NCBI GenBank assembly: GCA_016717725.1 | Contig: JADKFA010000018.1 | Coordinates: 1-64,000 of the forward strand | Length of the DNA stretch: 64,000 bases | Reading direction: 5' to 3' | DNA from: Bacteroidota bacterium | GTDB lineage: Bacteria; Bacteroidota; Bacteroidia; AKYH767-A; OLB10 | Shown here: positions 17,914-27,237 of the stretch, one piece after another | How positions within the stretch are numbered: position 1 is the stretch's first letter | How the letters are laid out: each line of letters starts with the position of its first letter | Made by a program: the position numbers and the translations under genes | Notes under the pieces: generated by a model | What the model saw: the letters and a program-made list of their open reading frames with translations, nothing else | Database searches by the model: none | Told to the model about the DNA's origin: nothing

Positions 17914-18906
17914 ATGGAAACTGTAGTTAGTGGTATTCGCAGCACCGGAAATCTGCATCTTGGAAATTATTTTGGAGCAATGAAAAATTTTCTGCGTATG
18001 CAAGAAGAAAATCAATGTTATTTCTTCATTGCCGATTATCATTCACTCACCACACATCCTAAGCCTCACGATTTGCGTCAAAATGTGCGTCAGGTTTTAG
18101 CGGAGTATTTAGCTTGCGGACTGGATCCCGAAAAATGCACACTCTACGTGCAGAGTGATGTTCCTGAAGTGGCCGAATTGTATTTGTTGTTAAATATGCA
18201 TGCATACATGGGGGAGTTGGAGCGAGCAACTACATTCAAAGAAAAAGCAAGAAAGCAACCCGATAATATTAATGCTGGCTTATTGACGTATCCAGTTTTG
18301 ATGGCAGCCGATATTTTATTGCATAAAGCATCTAAAGTTCCAGTAGGAAAAGATCAAGAACAACATTTAGAGATGACACGCCAATTTGGAAATCGTTTTA
18401 ATCGCATGTATGAAGTCGATTATTTTCCCGAGCCTCAAGCGTTTAATTTCGGTGTTCAATTAGTAAAAGTTCCTGGCTTGGATGGTTCTGGGAAGATGGG
18501 TAAGTCGGAAGGGGAAGGTAATGCCGTTTTCCTTTTTGATACCGATGAAGCACTCAAGAAAAAAGTGATGCGTGCGGTTTCCGATGCAGGTCCTACTGAG
18601 CCAAATAGCACCAAGCCTGAAGCCATTCAAAATCTTTTTACCTTGATGGATTTAGTTTCTACTAAAGATACCTTGCAGTTTTTTGAAGATGCATTTAATA
18701 ATTGCAGCATTCGTTACGGCGATATGAAAAAGCAATTAGCTGAAGACATGATCAAATTTATTTCTCCTATCCGAAGTCAGATCACCGAAATTTTAAAAGA
18801 TGAATCGTTGCTGACAAATGTAATGAAAAGAGGAAAAGAAAAAGCCCAAGCCTCAGCTCGAAAAACGGTAAGCGAAGTAAGAGAAATTATGGGGATACGT
18901 TATTAG
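17914..18906 (+). CDS. trpS: Tryptophanyl-tRNA synthetase
   Basis: TrpRS charges tRNA-Trp with tryptophan. The 330-residue product is a standard bacterial class Ic enzyme. It has a HIGH-type motif HLGN at 15-18 within STGNLHLGNYFGAM and a KMSKS-type motif KMGKS at 194-198, where the first Ser is Gly. PVLMAADILLHKA and VGKDQEQHLE are further TrpRS signatures. The 194-nt stretch after the stop (18907-19100) holds only low-complexity tagatgttag-type runs. Confidence 0.96.
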   Translation: METVVSGIRSTGNLHLGNYFGAMKNFLRMQEENQCYFFIADYHSLTTHPKPHDLRQNVRQVLAEYLACGLDPEKCTLYVQSDVPEVAELYLLLNMHAYMGELERATTFKEKARKQPDNINAGLLTYPVLMAADILLHKASKVPVGKDQEQHLEMTRQFGNRFNRMYEVDYFPEPQAFNFGVQLVKVPGLDGSGKMGKSEGEGNAVFLFDTDEALKKKVMRAVSDAGPTEPNSTKPEAIQNLFTLMDLVSTKDTLQFFEDAFNNCSIRYGDMKKQLAEDMIKFISPIRSQITEILKDESLLTNVMKRGKEKAQASARKTVSEVREIMGIRY

Positions 18907-19100
18907 ATGTTAGTTGTTGTTGGATGTTAGATATTAGATTATTTGAGGCATCGCGATAAGATTATTTTATCTTGAACAGAAATTTCTTAACTCAATGTGT
19001 AAAGAGTAGATTGGTATATTCTTTTTATGAAGAATCATTTTAAACCTACAACAATCTCTAACAGCTAGAAGCCAGTAGCTAGCAGCCTTCTAAGATTCTA

Positions 19101-19328
19101 TTAAATGGGAGTAACGGCTTTAATAAATTTCACATTAATTTTTTCCATTAATGATTTACAGAATTCATAGTTTCTGTTGGTTACTGCGCTCCGAAAAATA
19201 TTTATGTTTTGTAAGGAGATAAAGTAGTAGTCGCTTCTTAAATAATTACTGTCAATTTGTTTGTCGATGATCCCGTATTTCACTGCGCCGTTAATTAATT
19301 CAAATTTCGCAGTTTTGTTGAGATGCAA
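19101..19328 (-). CDS. Short hypothetical protein, possibly with a damaged start
   Basis: The frame encodes 75 residues from a TTG and ends KFIKAVTPI. The composition looks protein-like, with AKFELINGAVKYGIIDKQ and SDYYFISLQNINIF, but I do not recognise it. An ATG at 19350 lies in the neighbouring frame: the bases read ATGAAAAGGAAACGAA. Removing one A from the A4 run would give MKGNELEL joined to this frame (about 82 residues). It is either a small gene with a TTG start, or one broken by a one-base insertion or sequence error. No signal peptide. The flanks (18907-19100 and 19351-19588) hold nothing else I can support. Confidence 0.4.
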   Translation of the reverse strand: MHLNKTAKFELINGAVKYGIIDKQIDSNYLRSDYYFISLQNINIFRSAVTNRNYEFCKSLMEKINVKFIKAVTPI

Positions 19329-19588
19329 TTCTAATTCGTTTCCTTTTCATAGTGGGAGGTTTGTATTCTTTGTACGACAAATTACGACCCACAGTTTTAA
19401 TAAATGGTCTATATTCTCATTAAACTTACATTAAGTGATAATTTTTTATTCACAAGAACAGCTGAAATTCTTGAAAATAACGAGGGAAATTGTTGAATTC
19501 AACTCCTAAAGTGCTGGTAAAACAAAGGATTTTCTATAAAATCTTGCATTATTAAATCATTAATAAATTAAAGATTTCTCCCAAAAAA

Positions 19589-20089
19589 TCACTCTGCTTT
19601 TTCTTTCATTCTCAAATACCTAATATAATCAGTGCTCTCAACGGCTGTAAATCCAACCAGGCGCAACATGGTAATTAATTGGCCACGGTGATAAGTACCA
19701 TGATTCATCACATGCATAATGATTTCTTCCACTGAATTAAAATAGGAGGTGCCATCAATAGCTTTAAATTCAACTTGTCGTTGGTATTCTTCAGTTTTTA
19801 ACTTTTCAAGGTAAGTAATAAACTCCACTGAGTTTTGCCTTAGTCCTTCTATGGCTTCATCTAAACTTCCTTTAAAAGAATGGCTAGGCCATGTGTTGGG
19901 TGATTCGCCATTTAAGCGAGCAAGCCATATAAATTGAGCATCCCATAAATGATACAATGTTTTTCGAATGCTGGGAAAGCTGCTCTTTAATTCTTCGTCA
20001 ACTTTCGGTTCTGCTTTTTTTATCCAAGTACATATACGATCGTTTGCCCAAACATTGAATTTGCAAAGCTTAATTAAATGTGAATCCAT
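19589..20089 (-). CDS. DinB family protein
   Basis: DinB/YfiT-type four-helix-bundle proteins often bind a metal through three His residues and can act as thiol-dependent transferases; most lack a known substrate. The candidate ligands are in LYHLWDAQFIW and HVMNHGTYHRGQ, the latter being the family's most typical motif. I start it at the ATG at 20089 (166 residues), which has aaggag directly upstream, rather than at 20134, which adds a non-conserved tail. No signal peptide. Neighbours are unrelated (trpS side and a toxin-antitoxin pair). Confidence 0.85.
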   Translation of the reverse strand: MDSHLIKLCKFNVWANDRICTWIKKAEPKVDEELKSSFPSIRKTLYHLWDAQFIWLARLNGESPNTWPSHSFKGSLDEAIEGLRQNSVEFITYLEKLKTEEYQRQVEFKAIDGTSYFNSVEEIIMHVMNHGTYHRGQLITMLRLVGFTAVESTDYIRYLRMKEKAE

Positions 20090-20199
20090 CTCCTTTTTAT
20101 TTGGATTAAAAATAGGAAAAAATATTAAGGGCAAAGTGTAGTTGTAGTAAAAATTTATAGATAATTAAAACCTATTTAAGCTCTTTAATAAATAAATAT

Positions 20200-20493
20200 T
20201 TACTTTTCTTTTTCACTTCTATTATCTAAAATCGTTAGAATGATAATGGATCTATAAGAGATTTTATAAACTGCTGTAATATGTTTGTGTACTAAACCTA
20301 ATCTGCAACCTTTATATTTTGAAGATGCTTTAAACGTTTTTGGAAATAAGCTAATCGTTTTTTCAAAATGTAAAAGCAAATCTAAAAAATCTTTGCATTC
20401 TTTTTCACTCCAGTTTTTAAGTAAATACGCAATAATTTTATCCGTTTGATCTTTAGACTCTCGAGTCCATTTTATTTCGTATTTATCGACCAT
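20200..20493 (-). CDS. ParE/RelE-superfamily toxin
   Basis: The 97-residue basic protein has the ParE/RelE fold pattern: YEIKWTRESKDQTDKIIAYL at the start, then a helix pair, FPKTFKASSKYKGCRLGLVHKH, and C-terminal strands ITAVYKISYRSIIILTILDN. ParE members poison gyrase, and RelE members cleave mRNA on the ribosome. The sequence is closer in style to ParE. It overlaps the upstream antitoxin gene by 11 nt, the usual antitoxin-then-toxin order. The pair probably autoregulates through the antitoxin. The target cannot be determined by eye. Confidence 0.82.
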   Translation of the reverse strand: MVDKYEIKWTRESKDQTDKIIAYLLKNWSEKECKDFLDLLLHFEKTISLFPKTFKASSKYKGCRLGLVHKHITAVYKISYRSIIILTILDNRSEKEK

Positions 20494-20707
20494 AGGAAGT
20501 CCAAAAATCTTTACTAGAGAGGACTCTTTTATTTTCAGAGTCTGCTAATCCTCTTTGAAGTGATTGTGCTTGTTCTTCTGTTAAATTATCTGCCCAATCG
20601 CCTAATTCTGACGATTTTTTGAATTGTAATAAGGAGGCTAAAATAAGGTTGTCGTCCAACTTTGTTAACCATTCAATTAATTCAATTTTTATGCTTTCAG
20701 ATTTCAT
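20483..20707 (-). CDS. Antitoxin of the ParDE-like pair
   Basis: The 74-residue acidic protein lies directly upstream of, and overlaps, the toxin gene. It has an N-terminal helical region (IKIELIEWLTKLDDNLIL) and a C-terminal tail with SSELGDWADNLTEEQAQSL and SSKDFWTSYGR, a style common in Bacteroidota antitoxins paired with ParE-like toxins. A recognisable ribbon-helix-helix is not obvious. The call relies mainly on gene order, size and overlap. Confidence 0.72.
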   Translation of the reverse strand: MKSESIKIELIEWLTKLDDNLILASLLQFKKSSELGDWADNLTEEQAQSLQRGLADSENKRVLSSKDFWTSYGR

Positions 20708-20765
20708 CGGATATGATTTATTTAAAGACTCTAAAGTAATGAATTAAATTTATTTATATAGACAT

Positions 20766-21512
20766 CTAAAGCTCTCTATTCAACAAAGGCATATCCAAAA
20801 TTTTCTGGAGGTATTTTTCTTTAACCACTTGTTGCATGGCTGCTGCATGTTTTAGGTGATGCATGTCGGTTCCTAAGGCTCCAATGATGCCCATGTCGAT
20901 GAGCTTCTCACCAATTTTCTTAGCATCTGGGCCATAATAACCGGCGAGGGAATTCATGTTCAATTGTAAGGTGACACCCATCTCATAAAACCTCATGTAT
21001 TGCTCAGGAGTTCGATACCAAAATGGATAACGTTCAGGGTGTGCAAGAATAGGTTTGTAACCTAAAACCATAGCTCTGAAAAATACTTGCTCTACATTGT
21101 CGGGAGGATTGATATAGGAAACTTCAGTCAATAAATAATTATCGCCTATTGTGAGCAAGGGTTCTTCTTCCAATTTGCGAATAAATCCATCGTCAATATA
21201 ATATTCGGCAGCCGCACTAATTTCTACTGGGATGTTTTCTGTTTTCAAAGCAGCACGTACTGCAGCTAATCCTTCGTTTATATTTTCGGGAGTGTTTCTG
21301 AAATAATCACTCATGATATGCGGTGTAGTGATTAATTTAGAATATCCCAATCCATGCAAAATCCGAATGAGCTCAATGCTTTCTTCAACAGTTTTTGCAC
21401 CATCATCAATACCTGGTATCAAATGGGAATGCATGTCTGCATTTAATGCAGAAAGATTAATGGGTTCAATTTCCTGTGATCTAGAAAATTTATTGAGGAG
21501 AGATTTAAACAT
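20766..21512 (-). CDS. CpsB/CapC-type PHP-domain tyrosine phosphatase
   Basis: These manganese-dependent phosphatases dephosphorylate the tyrosine kinase that controls capsule or exopolysaccharide polymerisation. The 248-residue product has the PHP metal motif DMHSHLIPGIDDGAK, then TTPHIMSDYF, LAHPERYPFW and LGTDMHHLKHA. It has no signal peptide. It overlaps the upstream epimerase gene by 8 nt, at the end of the nucleotide-sugar gene run, which fits a role in surface polysaccharide control. The matching kinase (Wzc/CpsD type) is not in the window. A histidinol-phosphatase role is less likely given the neighbours. Confidence 0.85.
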   Translation of the reverse strand: MFKSLLNKFSRSQEIEPINLSALNADMHSHLIPGIDDGAKTVEESIELIRILHGLGYSKLITTPHIMSDYFRNTPENINEGLAAVRAALKTENIPVEISAAAEYYIDDGFIRKLEEEPLLTIGDNYLLTEVSYINPPDNVEQVFFRAMVLGYKPILAHPERYPFWYRTPEQYMRFYEMGVTLQLNMNSLAGYYGPDAKKIGEKLIDMGIIGALGTDMHHLKHAAAMQQVVKEKYLQKILDMPLLNREL

Positions 21513-22515
21513 GAGCGAATGCTTTTCGGAACCACGCTACCGTTATATCTAAACCTTCGCGGCAGAGGTAGTTGGGCTCGTAGCCCAGCAAATTCTTTGC
21601 CATAGTTATGTCGGCTAATGAATTTTTTATATCTCCTTTTCGCTCGGGAGCATAGGATGGACTTTTATCGTTTCCAGATAATTCTCCAATGATTTTATAA
21701 AGCTTGTTGACCGAAACACTTTCACCTACAGCTACATTGTAAACTTTATTGAATGCCTCTGTATTGGTGGTAAATAATGCTCTTATGTTTGCTTGCACCG
21801 CATTTTCCACAAAGGTAAAATCGCGAGTCTGTTCTCCATCACCATAAATCACCGCGTCTTTTCCAAATAAGAGCGAATTCATAAACAAAGGAATCGCTGC
21901 TGCATAGGGCCCGTTGGGATCTTGATTCGGTCCAAAAACATTGAAATAACGCAATCCAATAATCTCCATTCCGTAATGCATCGCAAAAACCGAGGCATAC
22001 AATTCATTCGTTAATTTGGAAACGGCATAGGGTGAAAGTGGCTTTCCTAAATTACTTTCTTTTTTTGGTGAGATAGTAGAATCACCATATACCGAACTTG
22101 AACTGGCATATACCACTCTATTTACACCTGCATCACGTGCTGCAAGGAGCATATTGAGAAATCCTGTTGTATTGGCATCGCTCGTGGCAATGGGATTTTT
22201 TATGGATCTAGGTACCGAACCTAAAGCGGCTTGATGTGTCAACAAATTCATTCCCTTGCAAGCTCGTTCACAATCGGCTGGATTAGTAATATCACCTTCC
22301 ATGAATTCGAAGTTAGGAAGGCTTAAAAAAGGTTCCAGATTTCGTTGAAAGCCATTGCTGAGGTTATCCAACACTCTTACTTTGGCAGCTCCATGATGAA
22401 TTAAATATTCAACAATGTTAGATCCAATAAAACCTGCCCCTCCGCTCACTAAAACATGTGCGTCCTTGATGGCATCTGAATGATAAACACGTGTGTATAA
22501 ACTGGTCGCTGTCAT
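21505..22515 (-). CDS. UDP-N-acetylglucosamine 4-epimerase, WbpP/TviC-like
   Basis: A 336-residue extended short-chain dehydrogenase with GGAGFIGSN for NAD binding, ASSSSVYGD and SPYAVSKL (catalytic Tyr and Lys). The stretch HQAALGSVPRSIKNP is characteristic of WbpP/TviC epimerases, which interconvert UDP-GlcNAc and UDP-GalNAc or their uronic acids, rather than GalE. It sits in the sugar-nucleotide cluster together with a WbpA/TviB-type dehydrogenase, a pair also found in Vi-antigen-type pathways. Exact substrate preference is inferred. Confidence 0.82.
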   Translation of the reverse strand: MTATSLYTRVYHSDAIKDAHVLVSGGAGFIGSNIVEYLIHHGAAKVRVLDNLSNGFQRNLEPFLSLPNFEFMEGDITNPADCERACKGMNLLTHQAALGSVPRSIKNPIATSDANTTGFLNMLLAARDAGVNRVVYASSSSVYGDSTISPKKESNLGKPLSPYAVSKLTNELYASVFAMHYGMEIIGLRYFNVFGPNQDPNGPYAAAIPLFMNSLLFGKDAVIYGDGEQTRDFTFVENAVQANIRALFTTNTEAFNKVYNVAVGESVSVNKLYKIIGELSGNDKSPSYAPERKGDIKNSLADITMAKNLLGYEPNYLCREGLDITVAWFRKAFAHV

Positions 22516-22628
22516 AGAGTGAGGAACAAAAGTAATATAAAAAACTTTTAATTAGTGAGGAGAAGATGAAACGTCGATTTTCTCGACCGAATGAACTATT
22601 TATGGATTCAGTTCTTAAGTTCGAGATC

Positions 22629-23702
22629 TTATCGCAAATCGTATTGATTCTGATAATAATTTTGATATTCACCCGAAGTAACTTCGTCCATCCATTTTTT
22701 ATTGGCAAGATACCAATCAACGGTTTTTTCTAGTCCCTCTTCAAACTGTAGCGATGGTTTCCATCCCAACTCTCTTTGTAACTTGGAAGAATCAATGGCA
22801 TAGCGAAGGTCATGTCCTGCACGATCTTTTACATAAGTAATTAATTGTGCCGATGTGCCTTCCGGTCTACCTAATTTACGATCGAGAATCTTACATAATA
22901 ATTGGATGAGATCAATGTTCTTCCACTCATTATGTCCGCCGATGTTATAGGTCTCGCCATTTTTTCCGTAGTGGTAAATGACATCAATAGCCACCGCATG
23001 ATCTTCTACAAATAACCAATCGCGAATATTTTCTCCCTTGCCATAAACGGGTACGGGCTTGTTATTGCAAATATTGTTGATGGCTAAAGGAATTAATTTT
23101 TCTGGAAAATGAAAGGATCCATAATTGTTGGAACAATTCGAAATCACAACCGGTAATCCATAGGTGTCGTGATAGGCACGAACCATATGATCTGAACTTG
23201 CTTTGGAAGCAGAGTAGGGTGAGTGCGGATCATATTTTGTATCTTCTGTGAAGAATCCAGTTTCCCCTAAGGAGCCATATACTTCGTCGGTGCTGATGTG
23301 ATAGAAACGTTTGTTTTCAAAATCTCCTCCCGACAGCAATCGGGACCAACTTTCACGAGCAGCATTTAACAAGTTTACCGTTCCCACAACGTTGGTCATG
23401 ATGAACTCCATCGGATTACTAATGCTTCTGTCAACATGTGACTCAGCCGCTAAATGGATCACGCCATCGAAATGGTATGTGGAGAATAATTCTTGTAAAA
23501 AAGACGCATCACAAATATCCCCTTTTACAAATCGATAGTTTGCTGCATTTTCAATATCACGTAAGTTTGCCAAATTACCTGCGTAGGTAAGTTTGTCGAG
23601 ATTGATGATGTTGTACTCCGGATAACTTTTAACAAAACGGCGTACCACATGAGAGCCAATGAAGCCGGCGCCACCCGTGATGAGAATATGTTTTTTATTC
23701 AT
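22629..23702 (-). CDS. rfbB: dTDP-glucose 4,6-dehydratase
   Basis: This enzyme converts dTDP-glucose to dTDP-4-keto-6-deoxyglucose, the entry step to rhamnose and other 6-deoxy sugars. The 357-residue product has GGAGFIGSHVVR, the catalytic STDEVYGS triad region (Thr-Asp-Glu) and SPYSASKASSD with the Tyr/Lys pair, plus NNYGSFHFPEKLIP. RfbA, RfbC and RfbD are not nearby, so dTDP-sugar synthesis must be completed by genes elsewhere. Gaps to its neighbours are 113 and 102 nt. Confidence 0.93.
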   Translation of the reverse strand: MNKKHILITGGAGFIGSHVVRRFVKSYPEYNIINLDKLTYAGNLANLRDIENAANYRFVKGDICDASFLQELFSTYHFDGVIHLAAESHVDRSISNPMEFIMTNVVGTVNLLNAARESWSRLLSGGDFENKRFYHISTDEVYGSLGETGFFTEDTKYDPHSPYSASKASSDHMVRAYHDTYGLPVVISNCSNNYGSFHFPEKLIPLAINNICNNKPVPVYGKGENIRDWLFVEDHAVAIDVIYHYGKNGETYNIGGHNEWKNIDLIQLLCKILDRKLGRPEGTSAQLITYVKDRAGHDLRYAIDSSKLQRELGWKPSLQFEEGLEKTVDWYLANKKWMDEVTSGEYQNYYQNQYDLR

Positions 23703-23804
23703 GTCGGTTTTTATTGAGATGAATTTCTATTGAAAAATTTTGTTTGATGAATTCAATGATTTTTTAACGAAGAAGTGAATTTAAGATTGTATCTTTTGTG
23801 GAAA

Positions 23805-24848
23805 TTATTTACTCGTCGCCATGGATTTTTTTTGCAGAACCTGCTCCCAAGCCCAAGCGGATGTAATCATGTTTTCCAAGGTATGCGTTGTTTTCCAACC
23901 CAATTCTGTGTTGGCATATTTTGTATCTGCATACACTTTTTCTACATCACCACTTCTTCGAGGTACACATTCGTAATTTACTTTTACTCCAGTAACCGCT
24001 TCAAATGTTTTGATGATTTCCAACACGGATAATCCATTTCCAGTACCTAAGTTAAAAAGCTCGTATTTGGCTTTTGTTTTGTCACTGAGCATTCTTTCGA
24101 TGGCTACCACGTGAGCACGAGCTACGTCAACCACATGGATGTAATCACGAATGCAACTACCATCAGGAGTATTGTAATCGGTTCCGAAAACTTTCATTTG
24201 TGAACGCTTTCCTATTGCCGTTTGTGTTACAATGGGGAAAAGGTTTAGCGGGGGTCCAACAGGATATTCTCCAATCTTTGCAGAAGGATGTGCGCCCACT
24301 GGATTGAAATAACGGAGCGAAATAACTTGTAAGTCGTTTACCGACGAGGTGTCTCTTAGAATATCTTCGCCAATCTTTTTTGTGTTTGCATAGGGGCTCT
24401 GTGCTGGTTTTACTGCAGCAAATTGATCATTCGGTAAATAGTCGGGTGCACCATACACGGAACAGGAAGAGCAGAAAACGAAATTCTTGATTTTGTTTTC
24501 TTTGCAAATTTCAATTAAGTTTAAAAGTGAAACCAAATTGTTTCTATAGTATTCAATTGGTTTTTCTACACTCTCACCAACGGCTTTGAAAGCGGCAAAG
24601 TGGATGATGGCTTCTACTTTGTGAATACGTAAAAATTCTTGAACAGCACTTTTGTTGTTCAAATCAATATTGCCAAATCCAGGACGTACGCCTGTAATGG
24701 CTTCAATAGAATCGATTACTTCAGCATGTGAATTACTGAGATTGTCGATAATGAATACATCGTATCCTTGTTCGATTAATTCAACAACGGTATGTGATCC
24801 GATATATCCGGTTCCACCTGTAACGAGAATGCCTGGTTTTTTTGTCAT
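23805..24848 (-). CDS. galE: UDP-glucose 4-epimerase
   Basis: GalE interconverts UDP-glucose and UDP-galactose. The 347-residue product shows GGTGYIGSHTVVEL, CSSCSVYGAPDYLP, SPYANTKKIGED (Tyr/Lys pair), LRYFNPVGAHPS and GTDYNTPDGSCIRDYIHV, which are all typical of GalE. It supplies UDP-Gal for surface glycans in this cluster. It follows the dehydrogenase gene after 45 nt on the same strand. Confidence 0.94.
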   Translation of the reverse strand: MTKKPGILVTGGTGYIGSHTVVELIEQGYDVFIIDNLSNSHAEVIDSIEAITGVRPGFGNIDLNNKSAVQEFLRIHKVEAIIHFAAFKAVGESVEKPIEYYRNNLVSLLNLIEICKENKIKNFVFCSSCSVYGAPDYLPNDQFAAVKPAQSPYANTKKIGEDILRDTSSVNDLQVISLRYFNPVGAHPSAKIGEYPVGPPLNLFPIVTQTAIGKRSQMKVFGTDYNTPDGSCIRDYIHVVDVARAHVVAIERMLSDKTKAKYELFNLGTGNGLSVLEIIKTFEAVTGVKVNYECVPRRSGDVEKVYADTKYANTELGWKTTHTLENMITSAWAWEQVLQKKSMATSK

Positions 24849-24893
24849 GCCTGCTTTTTCGTACTTATACGAAGTAAAAGATATTTGGGTTCC

Positions 24894-26183
24894 TTATAAA
24901 CTCCAATACTTTAACTCTTTTATCTTCCCGTTAAGGATTCCTTTTAAATCCACTATTAATGCCTCTGGCTTAGCCATTTTTTTGAAATCAGCTTCTACAA
25001 GAGTTTTATATTCTTTGTGATTTACGGCTACTACAATGGCATCGTAATCGTTTGCGGGTTGCTCCGTCAATTCAAATCCGTATTCTTCTTTTAACTCATC
25101 GCTGTTAGCACGCGGGTCAATTACATCCACATTCACACCATAGGATTTAAATTCGTTAATTACATCCGATACTTTTGAATTACGAATATCTTCTACATCT
25201 TCTTTAAAAGTAGCACCCATCACTAATACTTTGCATTTGTTAAGATCTTTGCCCATCGCAATTAACTTTTTTACAGTTTGTTTGGCTACATAAAATCCCA
25301 TGCTGTCGTTTACATACCGCCCTGAATTAATTACCTGACTATGATAGCCTAACTCTTGCGCTTTATAGGTGAGGTAATACGGATCTACGCCAATGCAATG
25401 TCCGCCTACTAACCCTGGCATAAAGGGAAGGAAATTCCATTTTGTTCTGGATGCCTCGAGTACTTCATAGGTGTTTATTCCCATTTTATTGAAAATGATA
25501 CTGAGCTCATTCATCAATGCAATGTTCACATCTCGTTGCGTGTTCTCAATGATCTTTGCCGCTTCTGCTACTTTGATGGTACTTGCTTTAAAAACACCAG
25601 CCGTCACCACAATCTTATAAATCTTAGCAATTTCTTCTAACGACTCAGCATCACATCCAGAAACTACTTTAGTAATTTTTGAAATCGTATGTTCTTTGTC
25701 ACCCGGATTAATTCGTTCGGGAGAATATCCAACTTTGAAATCTTCTATGAACTTCAAGCCTGAAATTTCTTCTAAAACGGGAATGCAATCTTCTTCCGTG
25801 CATCCAGGATAAACCGTCGATTCATACACCACATAATCTCCTTTTTTTAGCGCTTTGCCAATTGAATTGGTTGCACCCAGCAAAGGTTTTAAGTCGGGAA
25901 GTTTATGCTCGTCGATAGGAGTAGGAACAGCCACAATAAAAAAGTTGGCTTCTCTTAGTTCGTCAATCGAATCGGTAAAGTGAATATCACATCCTTCAAA
26001 GCAACTGCTATCTAATTCACCACTGGGATCAATATTTTTACGCATCATTTCAACACGCTCTTTATTGATATCAAATCCAATGACAGCTACTTTTTTTGCA
26101 AATTCTAGAGCAATAGGAAGGCCTACGTAGCCCAATCCAATGACTGCTAATTTCTTTTTCTTATTTATTATATCGTTATACAT
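24894..26183 (-). CDS. Nucleotide-sugar 6-dehydrogenase, WbpA/WbpO/TviB type
   Basis: A 429-residue UDP-sugar dehydrogenase that oxidises C6 of a UDP-N-acetylhexosamine to the uronic acid using two NAD. Motifs are VIGLGYVGLPIALEFAK, SPERINPGDKEHTI and the active-site GGHCIGVDPYYLTYKA with its catalytic Cys. These distinguish it from the Ugd at 28943, which has GSCFPKD. It overlaps the oxidoreductase gene upstream by 8 nt, and that gene overlaps the acetyltransferase gene, giving a tight three-gene unit. Whether it takes UDP-GlcNAc or UDP-GalNAc is inferred from context. Confidence 0.88.
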   Translation of the reverse strand: MYNDIINKKKKLAVIGLGYVGLPIALEFAKKVAVIGFDINKERVEMMRKNIDPSGELDSSCFEGCDIHFTDSIDELREANFFIVAVPTPIDEHKLPDLKPLLGATNSIGKALKKGDYVVYESTVYPGCTEEDCIPVLEEISGLKFIEDFKVGYSPERINPGDKEHTISKITKVVSGCDAESLEEIAKIYKIVVTAGVFKASTIKVAEAAKIIENTQRDVNIALMNELSIIFNKMGINTYEVLEASRTKWNFLPFMPGLVGGHCIGVDPYYLTYKAQELGYHSQVINSGRYVNDSMGFYVAKQTVKKLIAMGKDLNKCKVLVMGATFKEDVEDIRNSKVSDVINEFKSYGVNVDVIDPRANSDELKEEYGFELTEQPANDYDAIVVAVNHKEYKTLVEADFKKMAKPEALIVDLKGILNGKIKELKYWSL

Positions 26184-27237
26184 TACTGTAGCGAATTTCC
26201 GGTTTATTTAATTTTCTTAATGAATAAATTCTTTCTATGATGTCTACTACTTTAAGTCCTTCCAATGCATTTGTTGTCATGATAGTTCGACCTTTTAAAG
26301 TATCAATAACATTTTCTATGATGTAATGATGATTAGCAGCTGAACCTTTGTATGTTCCGTAATCATTAGCTGGGTTTACGGGAGGTAAATTTGGCATTGT
26401 ATATCCTTCAATATGACAATACTCAACTTCATTCATGTATTGTCCACCAATCTTCAAACTACCTTTACTTCCTATCACGGTAATGCTGCTTTCTAAATTG
26501 GTATCGTATACCGAAGTAGTATAATTTACAGAACCCATCCCGCCGTTTACAAATTTAAAATTTACGATTCCAGTATCTTCAAAAGCGGTTGTTTTTTGAT
26601 GGTTGAAATCAGAAAACACGCCTTGTATATCGGTGATGTCACCAAACACCCAATACATAATGTCGATGAAATGGGAGAACTGAGTAAATAATGTGCCACC
26701 ATCTAAATCACTTGTGCCTTTCCATCCACCTTTTTTGTAATAACGATCATCGCGATTCCAAAAACAATTTAGTTGCACTAGAAATATTTCGCCAATCAAT
26801 CTTTTTTCAACGACACTTTTGAGCCATTCAGAGGGTGGAGAATATCTATTTTGCATCACCCCAAAAACAGTACGTGATACTTGAAGGGCTTTGTAAATTA
26901 TTTGCTCACAATCAGCTTTTGAAAGCGCCATCGGTTTTTCGCAAACAACATGCTTACGATTTTCGAGAGCGATTAATGAGTGTTTTGCATGGAGTCCGTT
27001 CGGAGAACAGACGTTCACTACATCAATTTCAGGATGTGCTGCTAACATCTCTTCCGGTGAAAGATAAAAAGGTGTTTCGGACGATTCTCCTAATTTTAAT
27101 TCGGTTTTAGGTTGCACATCGCAAATAGCAACCAATTCTGATTCTTCATTTCGACGAATCATTTCCGCATGACGCATTCCGATGTGTCCACATCCGATTA
27201 CAGCGAACTTTATTTTTTTATCCTGGTAATTACTCAT
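26176..27237 (-). CDS. Gfo/Idh/MocA oxidoreductase, WbpB/WlbA-like
   Basis: In the pathway to UDP-2,3-diacetamido uronic acids this enzyme oxidises C3 of UDP-GlcNAcA before transamination. The 353-residue product has an N-terminal Rossmann motif VIGCGHIGMRHAEMI, the EKPMALSKADCE segment, and a C-terminal alpha/beta domain containing GGTLFTQFSHFIDIMYWVFG. The family has many substrates; I infer this one from the flanking dehydrogenase and acetyltransferase, with which it overlaps by 8 and 4 nt, and the aminotransferase 3 kb upstream. Confidence 0.82.
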   Translation of the reverse strand: MSNYQDKKIKFAVIGCGHIGMRHAEMIRRNEESELVAICDVQPKTELKLGESSETPFYLSPEEMLAAHPEIDVVNVCSPNGLHAKHSLIALENRKHVVCEKPMALSKADCEQIIYKALQVSRTVFGVMQNRYSPPSEWLKSVVEKRLIGEIFLVQLNCFWNRDDRYYKKGGWKGTSDLDGGTLFTQFSHFIDIMYWVFGDITDIQGVFSDFNHQKTTAFEDTGIVNFKFVNGGMGSVNYTTSVYDTNLESSITVIGSKGSLKIGGQYMNEVEYCHIEGYTMPNLPPVNPANDYGTYKGSAANHHYIIENVIDTLKGRTIMTTNALEGLKVVDIIERIYSLRKLNKPEIRYSNV

